The notes beneath the pieces are model-generated. The model did no database searches, was not told the DNA's origin, and worked only from the letters and a program-made list of their open reading frames with translations. From Pseudorhodoferax sp032153935 (GTDB taxonomy: Bacteria > Pseudomonadota > Gammaproteobacteria > Burkholderiales > Burkholderiaceae_C), in contig NZ_CAXUQL020000001.1 of the NCBI RefSeq assembly GCF_964253035.1, forward strand, positions 6,820,001 through 6,884,000: a DNA stretch of 64,000 bases. Reading direction: 5' to 3'. The first letter of the stretch is position 1; the number at the start of each line of letters is the position of its first letter. Of this stretch, positions 35,401 through 44,500 are shown one piece after another. The position numbers and the translations under genes were made by a program.

Positions 35401-36185
35401 AAATGCCGGTGCACCAGGCCGCGCAGCGTGGCGCAGCCGCCTGTGGCATCGAAGCGGCTGGAGCCGCCGTCCTCGCCGACCTCCGCCAGTTCCGCCTGCA
35501 GCCGCCCGACGGCGTCGGCCTGTCCATCCGGACCGCCACGCGCGACGACGCGCATCTGCGTCGATTCCGCGTGGTCCAGCACGGACAGCACCACCAGCCG
35601 CGCGCCGAACAGGGTGCGCACGCCGTCGCAGAAGTGCTCGAGCAATGCGGCCCCATTGCGCTCGGAGGCCAGGCGCACACCCAGGTCGATCAGGGCCGCG
35701 AGCCGGCCGTTGGCCTGTTCGAGCTGCTGCGCCTTCTGCACCAGCTTGTCCGTCACCAGCCGCAGGTGGTCGCGTTCGAAACCGGGCGCAGCGGTTGCCA
35801 TCGCCGTCGGCGGGCCGTCGTTCGCCAGCGCCGCCTGCACGGTGGCGAGGATCCGCTCGGGCTCGCAGGGCTTGGAGAGCACATGCCGCACGCCGCAGGC
35901 GGCGGCCAGCACGCGGGCCTCCTCTTCCAGGAAGGTCGCGGTGTAGAACACGATCTCGGTGTGGGCGATGGCCGGATCGCTGCGCAGGCGCCGCACGAAC
36001 TCGTACCCGTCCATCGTCGGCATCAGGATGTCGCAGACCACCAGGTCGGGCCGGAACGCGCGTGCCTGGGCCAGCGCCTCTTCGCCATTGGCCGCCTCGA
36101 CCAGTTCGTGGCCCGCATAGCGCAGCAGCGTGACCACCAGTTCGCGGTTGACCGCGACGTCATCGACGACCAGCACGCGTGCCAT
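32421..36185 (-). CDS. REC-GAF-GAF-PAS-GAF-GGDEF-EAL protein, likely c-di-GMP phosphodiesterase
   Basis: 1254 residues, soluble. Receiver 1-125 with phospho-acceptor D52 in LVVCDILMPTMDG; GAF-like about 165-340 and 365-520; PAS about 530-660 (ending VVTHEDITERKQAEQ); GAF about 680-840; then the GGDEF and EAL domains. The GGDEF signature is degraded to GPDQF (near residue 902), so cyclase activity is unlikely. The EAL domain is complete: VEALIRW near 1030, NVS, ELEITES, DDFGTGYSSL, LKIDRAF and AEGVET. It should therefore degrade c-di-GMP, with the dead GGDEF perhaps sensing GTP. Its ATG at 36185 almost abuts the stop of the upstream single-domain receiver (1-nt gap), and that in turn follows the PAS kinase. 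Confidence 0.92.
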   Translation of the reverse strand: MARVLVVDDVAVNRELVVTLLRYAGHELVEAANGEEALAQARAFRPDLVVCDILMPTMDGYEFVRRLRSDPAIAHTEIVFYTATFLEEEARVLAAACGVRHVLSKPCEPERILATVQAALANDGPPTAMATAAPGFERDHLRLVTDKLVQKAQQLEQANGRLAALIDLGVRLASERNGAALLEHFCDGVRTLFGARLVVLSVLDHAESTQMRVVARGGPDGQADAVGRLQAELAEVGEDGGSSRFDATGGCATLRGLVHRHFPGVPSALRAPVVSLRSRYGWVLLLDKLNSDGFDEDDQRTLAVQAAQVGRFYENSNLYAQVQQQVGLLQIQADAREREGVLLRLEHQVARALASVDTMDSALSSVLQAICASQHWAIGRFWQVDEAAGVLRLAAQWRAPAMDVLVSDAEDVTVLRPGEGLAGRVWRTAEPLWIPDLRAEPRLMHRAVLPNEGVVSATLFPFFSGGRVLGVLSFLGRDRREPDARIQASARVIGDQLGQFVQRRRAKDALRASEHFIRATLDSLPEHVCVIDSTGVVLTVNRAWRTFAQVHAEPALLHAPEGANYLHACAQVQGAQAVDARALAAGIQCVVQAQQETFTMEYACDAPTQARWFVARVSRFAGDGPVRVVVTHEDITERKQAEQRIRRLHRVSTVMSDINALVLRAKERDELFRDACRVAIETGRFKMAWIGLLHADPLRVEIVAGQHDGTASGYFEHLGAELHKHLDTGSLQFEQIIVRQQPIVVNDIDRSPWMSLRESSLKAGARSAVALPLVVATVTRGLLMLYADEVDFFDADEIKLLRELAGDLSFAMDHLHQAEQLNHLAYYDALTGHANGMLFNERVAQFLDAAGTTHTRVAIGVLDIERFKSINDLWGRHTGDELLRQVAGRMLAALGDRSRLARVGPDQFGMVIQNAPQGIELLRTLTDFIRSCFGEVFVCGGTAIHVAARLGVAICPQDGAHAETLFRHAEAAVKRAKRSSERVLLYDAQVGRAITEKIALEMRLRDALARERFVLHYQPKVDAQTRCIVGVEALIRWQDPELGLVPPFKFIPLMEESGLIVEVGSWALRQAAQDRRRWMARGLAAPPVAVNVSAVQLLRHDFVDTVLAALGGSSGSEAGIELEITESAAMEDVDNTIDKLGRLREHGIALAIDDFGTGYSSLAYLNRLPAQVLKIDRAFTVAMHDDASSMTLVSTMVSLAHAMHMAVVAEGVETEQQAETLRRLRCDQLQGYLISRPVPEPDFAHMLQAAAAVR

Positions 36186-36186
36186 G

Positions 36187-36573
36187 TCAGCCAACGGCTT
36201 GCGGAGTGCCGCCGAGGAATGCGGCGATCTGGTCGATGAAGCGTTCCGGCTCGATCGGCTTGGACAGGTAGCCCGCGAAGCCGGCACGCATGATCTGTTC
36301 GCGGTCGCCTGGCATCGAGAACGCCGTCAAGGCCAGCACCGGGATGCTGTCGCAGGGAGGCGTGCGCTGCAGCGCGGCGATCAGCCCGTAGCCATCCAGC
36401 ACCGGCATCTGCAGGTCGCTGATGATCAGGTCGGGCCGCTCGCGCGTGGCGACCTCCAGGCCCTGGACGCCGTTCGTCGCCAGCAGCACCTCGTGGCCGG
36501 CACTGGCCAGCAGGTAGCGGGCCAGTTCCAGGTTGGCGGCGTTGTCTTCGACCACCAGGATGCGTGCAGGCAT
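36187..36573 (-). CDS. single-domain response regulator (CheY/DivK-like)
   Basis: 128 residues, one receiver domain: E9-D10 in ILVVEDNAANLE, phospho-acceptor D53 in LIISDLQMPVLDG, T87-like residue in LALTAFS and K in YLSKPIEPE. The style (VEDNAAN, SDLQMP, LSKPIEPERF) is that of DivK-type relays and of receivers attached to hybrid kinases. It lies 2 nt behind the PAS kinase and 1 nt ahead of the REC-EAL gene, so kinase, receiver and effector form one tight operon. Confidence 0.9.
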   Translation of the reverse strand: MPARILVVEDNAANLELARYLLASAGHEVLLATNGVQGLEVATRERPDLIISDLQMPVLDGYGLIAALQRTPPCDSIPVLALTAFSMPGDREQIMRAGFAGYLSKPIEPERFIDQIAAFLGGTPQAVG

Positions 36574-36575
36574 GG

Positions 36576-38060
36576 TCAGGTTTCCGGCAGGGTCAGCGTG
36601 AACCGGCTGCCGCGGCCCGTATCGCTGTGCACCAGGATGTCGCCGCCCAGCAGCGTGGCCAGCTTCAGGCTCAGGTGCAGGCCCAGGCCGGTGCCCTCGG
36701 GCTGCACGCCGCCGCGCTGCTCGATGCGGCTGAAGGCGTCGAACAGCCTGGTCTGGTCGGCCGGGGAAATGCCTTCGCCGCTGTCTTCGACCGCGATGTC
36801 GGTGCGCCTTCCCGTGGCGGTCGCTTCGTGGGTGAGCGACACGCGCACGAAGCCCGCGGTGGTGAACTTGATCGCGTTGCTGGTCAGGTTGATGACGATC
36901 TGGCTCAGTGCGCGTCGATCGGTCAGCAACGGGCAGGGCTCTGGCGGCATCGTCAGCGCGAACGCCAGGCCTTTCAGTTCCGCCTGCGGCCGCAGGGTGG
37001 CGATGACGTCCTCCAGCACGGCACGGCAGTCGATGGCCTCGGGACGCAGTTCCGTCTTGCCGGCCTCGATCTTGGCCACGTCCAGCAGGTCGTTGATCAG
37101 CGCCAGCAGATGGCGGGCGCTGCCCTGCACCGTGCGCAACTGCTTGTCCTGGTCCGCGGTGAGCGGGCCGGGCAGCTTCATCAGCAGCGTGCCGGTGAAG
37201 CCGATGATGGCGTTCAGCGGTGTGCGCAGCTCGTGGCTCATGCTGGCGAGGAAGCGGTCCTTCGCCTGGTTGGCGTTGGCCAGCTCCAGGTTCTTCTCCT
37301 GCAGCGTCTTCTCGAAGTTCTTGCGTTCGCTGATGTCGCGGATCGCGCTCATCACGAATGCGCTCTCGTCGGTGTGCAGCGGCGACAGGCTGATCTCGAT
37401 CGGGAACTCGCTGCCGTCCTTGCGGCGGCCCGCCAGATCCAGGCCCGAGCCCATGGCCCGCTTGCGCGGCTGGAACAGGTAGTTGGAGCGATGGCCCACG
37501 TGCGCCTTGCGGAAACGCTCGGGCAGCAGCAGGTCGACCGACTTGCCCAGCAGCTCGCCGACGGCGTATCCGAACAAGCGCTCCGCCTGGCTGTTCGCAA
37601 TGACGATGTGGCCGGTGGGATTGGCGATCACGATGCCGTCCGGCGTGGACTCCAGCAGGTCGCGAAAGCGCGCCTCCATCAAACGCGCGTCGCGCATCAC
37701 CTTGATGGGCGTGACGTCCTTCTCCACGAGCAGGATCAGGGGTTCCGTATCGTCCGGCAAGGTGACGCGCTTGGCCGACACATCGGCATAGAGCAAGGAG
37801 CCGTCCTGCCTGCGCCGGACCGACTCGAAGGTGACCAGGCCGCTCTGCAAGGTTTCCTGCATGCGCTGTACATGCTCGTGGGCGTGCGACTGGGGAACGA
37901 TGAGCTCCGCGAGGTCGCGCCCCACGGCCTCGGACTCCGAATACCCGAACACGTTCTGGGCGCCGAGGCTCCAGTACGTCACGCTGCCGGTGACGCTCGT
38001 CAGGATCGCGGCGTCCGGAAACTGGGTCTTCAATAGGTCGACGACATCGAAGACACGCAT
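36576..38060 (-). CDS. soluble PAS-PAS sensor histidine kinase
   Basis: 494 residues without membrane segments: PAS 1 about 10-120, PAS 2 about 130-245 (GRRKDGSEFPIEISLSPL, then AIRDISERKNFEK), HisKA with phospho-accepting H276 in ASMSHELRTPLNAIIG, and an ATPase domain with NLTSNAIKFT, DSGEGISP and GTGLGLHLSL. The receiver it lacks is the next gene (36187-36573). The ATG at 38060 gives MRVFDVVDLL. The upstream gap contains an 11-bp direct repeat of ATTGTGA. Confidence 0.92.
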   Translation of the reverse strand: MRVFDVVDLLKTQFPDAAILTSVTGSVTYWSLGAQNVFGYSESEAVGRDLAELIVPQSHAHEHVQRMQETLQSGLVTFESVRRRQDGSLLYADVSAKRVTLPDDTEPLILLVEKDVTPIKVMRDARLMEARFRDLLESTPDGIVIANPTGHIVIANSQAERLFGYAVGELLGKSVDLLLPERFRKAHVGHRSNYLFQPRKRAMGSGLDLAGRRKDGSEFPIEISLSPLHTDESAFVMSAIRDISERKNFEKTLQEKNLELANANQAKDRFLASMSHELRTPLNAIIGFTGTLLMKLPGPLTADQDKQLRTVQGSARHLLALINDLLDVAKIEAGKTELRPEAIDCRAVLEDVIATLRPQAELKGLAFALTMPPEPCPLLTDRRALSQIVINLTSNAIKFTTAGFVRVSLTHEATATGRRTDIAVEDSGEGISPADQTRLFDAFSRIEQRGGVQPEGTGLGLHLSLKLATLLGGDILVHSDTGRGSRFTLTLPET

Positions 38061-38118
38061 GATGCTCGCCCTTTGTTTGCTCCGTTCTTGGCGCAATTTT
38101 GCACCTGATTTGCAATGA

Positions 38119-38136
38119 ATTGTGATCAGATTGTGA
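38119..38136. promoter_or_regulatory. direct repeat upstream of the PAS kinase
   Basis: ATTGTGA at 38119-38125 recurs at 38130-38136, i.e. one helical turn apart, 59 bp before the kinase start within a locally AT-rich patch. The rest of the gap between the kinase and the esterase (38061-38432) shows no gene. Confidence 0.35.
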
Positions 38137-38432
38137 AGGTGCCTGGAGCCCACCGACACGCGCCGACATCCGCATGGCGCGGCCCGTCGGGCGGAAGATT
38201 CAGCCCTGGGGCTGGGCGCCACCGGCTGCGCGCTCAAGAAGCGCTGCGCCGACACGGCCCCGTCGCTGGAGAGCGGCGGTGTGGCGGCGCGACACGTCCA
38301 CCTGAACCCGCTCGCGGCCAGCCGCCACGCGCTAGCATGCGGCGGTCCGGGCCCCTGGCGCGGACGGCGCGCGTGGCGCCACGGTCGGCAGTGCCCACGC
38401 GCGGTCCATCCAATAGCCCTCGGAGACACACA

Positions 38433-40148
38433 ATGGCACGCACGACATGGCCCCAACGGGGCCGGTTCCCGGTTTCGCTGCTCGCTGCATCGCTGGTCCT
38501 GGCTGGCCTGGCCGGTTGCAACTCGGACGACGACCCCGTGGCCTGCGCCGATCTCAACGGCATGACGGTGGCCGCCAGCGCCATCGGTCTGCGCACCCAG
38601 GGCGCCACCGTCACGAGCACCGCGGTCGTGCCGGCAGCCGGCAGCGGCGCCACCGCAGTGGGCGAGTACTGCAAGGTGCTGGGCAGCATCCAGCCGGTGG
38701 ACGGCAACGCCCCCAAGATCCTGTTCCAGGTCAACCTGCCCACCAGCTGGAACGGCAAGGCCATGATGTTCGGCGGCGGGGGCTACAACGGCAGCATCGC
38801 CACCGGCCTGGGCAACGTGCCGGCCGGCCCGGCCGACCAGCCCGTGCCGCTGGGCCGCGGCTACGCCACCTTCGGCAGCGACTCGGGCCACCAGGCCAAT
38901 GCCGACGGCAGCCGCGATGGCCGCTTCGGCGCCAACGACGAGGCGCTCGCCAACTTTGCCGGCGACGCGCTCAAGAAGACGCTGGACGTGGCCAAGGCCA
39001 TCATCCGCAAGCACTACGCCGAGGCACCCAAGCGCACCTATTTCGCGGGCGGCTCCACCGGCGGGCGCGAGGCGCTGCTGGCCGTGGGCAACTGGCCACA
39101 GGACTTCGACGGCGCCATCGTGCTGTATCCGGCCTGGAACGCCGCCGCGCTGGATCTGCAGTTCGGGCGCATCACGCGCCAGCTGGCACAGCCCGGCGCC
39201 TACCCGAGCCGGGCCAAGCGCCAGTTGGCCTACAACGCGGCGCTCGCGGCCTGCGACGGACTGGACGGCGTCAGCGACGGGCTGATCAGCAACATGCCCG
39301 CCTGCAACACCAGCTTCAACCTGGCCAGCGCGGCGCTGAACGGCGCGCCCGTGCGCTGCGCGGGCGGCGCGGACCTGGGCGACAGCTGCCTGTCGGATGC
39401 GCAGATCGCCTCCTTCGACACCTTCAACACGCCCCTGGTGCTGCCCTACGCCTTGGCCAGCGGCGAGACCACCTACCCCGGCTTCAACACCTGGGGCACG
39501 GACTTCGGCAACCCCGGCAGCAGCCCGCTGCAGCCCACGGTGCTGACGCTGTCGCTGGGCACCGAGCAGCCGGCCAACCCGATGCCGGCCGTCACGGCCA
39601 CCACCATGCCGCCCTACGGCAGCACCTTCTGGGACCAGTGGGTCAAGTACTTCGTCACGCGCGACGCCAGCTTCAATTCGCTGACGCTGGATCCGCAGGC
39701 ACCCGGTGCCTGGCAGGCGCGCATCGTCGCGCTGACCGGCATCCAGGACGCGAACAAGACCGACCTGTCGGCCTTCCGCACCCGCGGCGGCAAGATCCTG
39801 ATGGCGCACGGCACGCACGACGCGCTGGTCAGCACGCGCGCCACCCAGCAGTACTGGGCCCGCCTGCGCAATGCCATGGGCGCCGCCACCGTGGACAGCT
39901 TCATGCGCTACTACGAGATCCCGGGCTACGGCCACGCCGCCAGCAGCGTGTTCAACGCCGCCTGGGACTCGCTGACCACACTGGAGAACTGGGTCGAGCG
40001 CGGCACCGTGCCGCCGGCCCAGACCGTGGCCGACACGGCCGGCGTGCCCGGCCGCACCCGCCCGCTGTGCGACTACCCGGCCTGGCCGCGCTACCGCGGC
40101 GCGGGCGACGCGAACCTGGCGCAGAACTACAACTGCGCCACGCAGTGA
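38433..40148 (+). CDS. tannase/feruloyl-esterase family lipoprotein
   Basis: 571 residues with a lipoprotein signal (LVLAGLAGCNSDD, C29), so probably anchored outside the inner membrane. The alpha/beta-hydrolase body belongs to the tannase and feruloyl esterase family: FGGGGYNGS near 113-121, nucleophile S208 in FAGGSTGGREAL, aspartate in MAHGTHDALVS and histidine in PGYGHA. Members cleave galloyl or hydroxycinnamoyl esters of plant polymers, and some act on mono(2-hydroxyethyl) terephthalate; the substrate here is unknown. The ATG at 38433 is preceded by CGGAGACAC. It stands alone between the signalling island and the efflux operon. Confidence 0.85.
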   Translation: MARTTWPQRGRFPVSLLAASLVLAGLAGCNSDDDPVACADLNGMTVAASAIGLRTQGATVTSTAVVPAAGSGATAVGEYCKVLGSIQPVDGNAPKILFQVNLPTSWNGKAMMFGGGGYNGSIATGLGNVPAGPADQPVPLGRGYATFGSDSGHQANADGSRDGRFGANDEALANFAGDALKKTLDVAKAIIRKHYAEAPKRTYFAGGSTGGREALLAVGNWPQDFDGAIVLYPAWNAAALDLQFGRITRQLAQPGAYPSRAKRQLAYNAALAACDGLDGVSDGLISNMPACNTSFNLASAALNGAPVRCAGGADLGDSCLSDAQIASFDTFNTPLVLPYALASGETTYPGFNTWGTDFGNPGSSPLQPTVLTLSLGTEQPANPMPAVTATTMPPYGSTFWDQWVKYFVTRDASFNSLTLDPQAPGAWQARIVALTGIQDANKTDLSAFRTRGGKILMAHGTHDALVSTRATQQYWARLRNAMGAATVDSFMRYYEIPGYGHAASSVFNAAWDSLTTLENWVERGTVPPAQTVADTAGVPGRTRPLCDYPAWPRYRGAGDANLAQNYNCATQ

Positions 40149-40161
40149 GCCCAGGGGCGAT

Positions 40162-41580
40162 TCAGGGCTGGCGCAGCCAGTCCGCCTCCCAGCCGCCGCC
40201 CAGGGCCTGGATCAGCGCCACGGCCGCCGTCTGCCTGGCCAGCTGCACCTGGGCCAGCGTGCGCCGCGCGCTGAGCGCCGAGGCCTGGGCGCTGACCACC
40301 TCGCTGTAGCCGACCTGGCCGGCACGGTAGCGGTTCAGCATCTGCTGCTCGGTGCGGTCGGCCGCCTGGGAGGCGTCGCGGCGCAGGCCTTCCTGCTCGG
40401 CCAGCGCGGCCGTGGCGCTCAACTGGTCCTCCACGTCCTGGAAGGCCGAGAGCACGGTCTGGCGGTAGCTCGCCACGCTGGCGGCATGGGCGGCCCGTGC
40501 CGCATCGGTGGCGGCATCGCGCGCACCGCCGTCGAACACGGTCTGCGCCACCGACACGCCCAGCGCCCACAGCAGGCTCGATGCTCTGAACAGATCGCCC
40601 ACCCGGCTGGCGCTGCCGCCCAGGCTGGCCGACAGGCCGATGCTGGGGTAGTAGGCCGCGCGCGCGATGCCGATCTGCGCGTTGGCCCGCGCCACCGCGC
40701 GCTCGGCGCCCGCGATGTCGGGCCGGCGCTGCAGCAGCAGCGAGGGCAGCCCCGTGGGCACGGCCGGTACCACGGGGCGCCAGGCCGCGGGCGCCAGGGC
40801 GAACTCCGACGGCGTCACGCCCACCAGCACGGCGATGGCGTGCTCGTAGGTCGCGCGCGAGCGCCGCAGCGCCACGCGCTCGGCCTGCGCACCCAGCAGC
40901 TGGGTCTGGGCCTGCAGCACATCGGTCTGGGCCGCGATGCCCGCGTCGTAGCGGTTGCGCGTGATCGCGAGCGCGCGCTCGTAGCCGGCGATGGTCTCGT
41001 CCAGCAGCACGGTCTCCGCGTCGGCCTCGCGCAGCGCCAGGTAGTTGGCGGCCAGCGCGCCGATGGACGAGAGCCGCGCCGAGGCCAGGTCGGCCGCGCT
41101 GGCCTGGGCATTGGCCTGGGCGCTGTTCACGGCCTCGCCGAGCCGGCCCCAGAGATCGGGCGACCAGTCGGCCGCCACGCTGGCCGCGTAGGAGCGGCTG
41201 GACGCGCCACCGCCGCGCACCGGCCCGCTGCGCCGCGCGCTGCCCTCCAGCGACACCGTGGGCAGCAGCGCCGCCTGCTGCTCGCGCACCAGGGCCTGGG
41301 CCTGGGCGTAGTTGGCCACGGCCGCGGCGATGTTCTGGTTGGAGACCTGCACGCGCGCGGCCAGCGCGTCGAGCTGCGCATCGCCGAAGCGCGTCCACCA
41401 GTCGCCGCGGTCCAGCGCGTCGCCGGGCTGTGCCGGCACCCAGCCGTCGGCGGCCGGGGCTTCCTTGAAGGCGGCGGCGAAACCGGTGTCGGGCCGCGCG
41501 TAACGCGGGCCGACGGCGCAGCCGGCCAGCACGGCGGGCAGCGCGAGGAGAAGGGAGCGGCGGGGCAGCATGGCCATCAT
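40162..41580 (-). CDS. outer-membrane efflux lipoprotein (NodT type) of the MdtABC-like operon
   Basis: 472-residue TolC-like channel with lipobox VLAGCAVGPRYARP. Two outer-membrane-efflux repeats are visible, with AADWSPDLWGRLGEAVNSAQA in the first and VAQTVFDGGARDAATDAAR in the second. Start ATGATG at 41580 overlaps the pump stop by 4 nt. Last gene of the four-gene minus-strand operon. It is distinct from the channel at 17360-18799. Confidence 0.93.
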   Translation of the reverse strand: MMAMLPRRSLLLALPAVLAGCAVGPRYARPDTGFAAAFKEAPAADGWVPAQPGDALDRGDWWTRFGDAQLDALAARVQVSNQNIAAAVANYAQAQALVREQQAALLPTVSLEGSARRSGPVRGGGASSRSYAASVAADWSPDLWGRLGEAVNSAQANAQASAADLASARLSSIGALAANYLALREADAETVLLDETIAGYERALAITRNRYDAGIAAQTDVLQAQTQLLGAQAERVALRRSRATYEHAIAVLVGVTPSEFALAPAAWRPVVPAVPTGLPSLLLQRRPDIAGAERAVARANAQIGIARAAYYPSIGLSASLGGSASRVGDLFRASSLLWALGVSVAQTVFDGGARDAATDAARAAHAASVASYRQTVLSAFQDVEDQLSATAALAEQEGLRRDASQAADRTEQQMLNRYRAGQVGYSEVVSAQASALSARRTLAQVQLARQTAAVALIQALGGGWEADWLRQP

Positions 41581-44500
41581 GGGGTCCGGGCGAGCAGGCG
41601 GTCGTTGGCGGCCGGGCGGCGCAGCTTGTCCAGCAGCACGTAGACCACGGGCACGGTCAACAGGGTCAGCAGCTGGCTCGCGATCAGCCCGCCGACGATG
41701 GTCACGCCCAGCGGCTGACGCAACTCGGCGCCCTGGCCGAAGCCCAGCGCGAGCGGCAAGGCGCCCAGCGCCGCGGCCAGCGTGGTCATGAGGATGGGAC
41801 GGAAGCGCAGCAGGCAGGCCTCGCGCACGGCGTCCAGCGCCGACAGGCCGCGCGCGCGCTGCGCCTCCAGCGCGAAGTCGATGATCATGATGGCGTTCTT
41901 CTTGACGATGCCGATCAAGAGGAACAGCCCGATCAACGCGATGATGGTCATCTCCATGCGGAACAGCAGCAGCCCCAGCACCGCGCCGACGCCGGCCGAG
42001 GGCAGCGTGCTGAGCACCGTGATCGGGTGGATCAGGCTCTCGTACAGCACGCCCAGCACGATGTAGATGACGACGATGGCCGCGACGATCAGCAGCGTCT
42101 GCTGCCCGCCCGTGTCCTGTGCTGCGCGGGCCGTACCGGCAAAGCTGCCGCGCACATTGACCGGCATGGCGATGTCGTTCTCGGCCTGCCTGACCAGCTG
42201 CTGCGCCTGTGCCAGCGTCACGCCGTCGGCCAGCGCGAACGAGATGGTGCTGGACAGCTCGGTGTCGTCGTGGCTGATGGCGCTGGGCACGGCCCGCTCG
42301 CCCACGCGCACGAAGCTTGCGAGCGGCACCATGGTGGTGGTGCTGGTGGCCAGGGCCTGGCCGGCCGAGGAGTTGCGCGACGCGGGATTGGCCGAGGTCA
42401 CGGTCGAGGTGCCCGTGCTGCTGTTGGCGTTCGACTGCACCGTGCTCGTGCTCGTCTGCCCGGTCGTGGGATCGACGCTGGTGCTGACCGTGGACGGCAC
42501 GTACAGGTCCTTGAGCACCAGCGGCGCCTGCTGGAAGCGCGGCGCCCACTCCATGATCACCGAGTACTGGTTCAGGTCGTTGTAGATGGTGGCCACGGAG
42601 CGCTGGCCGAAGGCGTTGTACAGCGCGGCGTTGACGGCCGCCGTGCTGACGCCCAGGCGCGCCGCGGCGTCGCGGTCGACCGAGACGAAGGTCTCCATGC
42701 CGTTGTCGGAGGATTCGCCGTCCACGTCGGTCAGCTGCTCCAGCTCGGCCATGCGGTCGGACAGTTTCTTCGACCAGTTGCGCAGGTCGGCCAGCGAATC
42801 GCTCTTGAGCGTGTACTGGTAGGTCGAGTTGCTGCTGCGCCCGCCCATGCGCAGGTCCTGCACCGGGCCCAGGAACACGCGCAGCCCGGTCAGCTGGTTC
42901 AGCTGCGGGCGCAGCCGGTCGATCACGGCCTGGGTCTTCTCGCTGCGGCCATTGCCCAGGGGCTTCAGGTTCACGAACATGAAGCCGCCGCCCGCGCGCG
43001 CGCCGCCGCTGAAGGCGATCACGGTGTCCACCGCCGCGTCGGCGCGGATGATGTCCACCGCCTGCTTGAGCTTGGCCTGCAGCGCCACCGACGAGATGCT
43101 CTGGTCGGCGCGGATGCCGGCATTGAGCTGCCCGTTGTCCTGCTGCGGGTAGAAGCCCTTGGGGACGTGCATGAACAGCCAGACGTTCAGGCCCACCACC
43201 ACGGCCAGCGAGAGCATGACCAGGCCCTTGCTGGCCAGCGCCCAGTCCAGGCTGTGGGCGTAGACGCGCAGGCTCCAGGCCCACAGCCGCTCGGTGCCGC
43301 GCAGGAAGGGGCCGCTGATGCGGCCGGGCGGGCGCTGGCGGTACCAGGCTTCGCTGCGCAGCAGCATGGCGCACAGCATGGGCGTGGTGGTCAGCGAGAT
43401 CACGAGCGAGATCAGCACCGCGGCCGACAGCGTGACCGCGAACTCCTGGAACAGCCGCCCGACCTGCCCGCCCATGAACAGCAGCGGAATGAACACCGCC
43501 ACCAGCGACAGGCTGATCGACAGCACCGTGAAGCCGACCTCGCGCGCGCCCTTCAGTGCCGCGGCCATGCGGTCCATGCCCTCCTCGATGTGGCGCTGCG
43601 TGTTCTCCAGCACCACGATGGCGTCGTCCACCACGAAGCCGGTGGCCACCGTCAGCGCCATCAGGCTGAGGTTGTTGAGCGAGAAGCCCAGCAGCCACAT
43701 CACGCCGAAGGTGCCCAGCAGCGAGACCACGGTGGCCACGGCCGGGATGACGGTGGCGCGCGCGCGGCGCAGGAACACGCCGACCACGCACACCACCAGC
43801 ACCACCGACAGCATCAGCGTGAACTCCACCTCGTGCAGCGAGCCGCGGATGGAGTTGGTGCGGTCCGAGGAAACCTGCACGGCGATGTCCTGCGGCAACT
43901 GGGCGCGCAGTTCGGGCAGCAGGCGGCGCACGCTGTCCACGGTCTCGATGATGTTGGCGCCGGGCTCCTGCGTGACCAGCACGATCACGGCCGGCTTGCC
44001 GTTGAACAGGCCCACGGTGCGCGTGTTCTCCACGCTGTCGGCCACGTTCGCCACGTCCGACAGCTTCACCGGCGCGCCGTTGCGCCAGGCGATCACGAGA
44101 TCGCGGTAGTCGGCCGCGCGCAGGCCAGGCGCGGGCGTGTAGACCTGCAGGCGCCGGCCCTCACCCTCGATCGCGCCCTTGGGCCGGTTGGCGTTGTTGG
44201 CCTGGATCGCGGCGCGCACGTCCTCCGTGCTGATGCCCAGCTGGTTCAGCGGGTAGGGGTCGAGCTCCACGCGCACGGCCGGCAGCGAGCCGCCGCCGAT
44301 CTCCACATCGCCCACGCCCTCGACCTGCGCCAGGCGCTGGCTCACGATGTTGGACACCGCGTCGTAGATCTGGCCCGGCGTGCGCGTCTCCGAGGTCAGC
44401 GCGAGGATGATGACCGGCGAGGCCGTGGGGTTGGCCTTGCGGTAGGTCGGGTTGCTGCGCAGCGTGCTGGGCAGGTCGGCGCGCGCGGCGTTGATGGCGG

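Noticed and set aside
38119..38136. ATTGTGA repeats as a CRP site
   Set aside because: CRP sites are inverted TGTGA-N6-TCACA; these are direct repeats.
38115..38432. N-terminal extension of the esterase frame
   Set aside because: The lipoprotein signal starts at the ATG at 38433; upstream residues are unconserved.
40162..43791. 1209-residue minus-strand frame across the channel and pump genes
   Set aside because: Only its last 472 residues are the real channel protein; the rest is a shifted frame of the pump gene.
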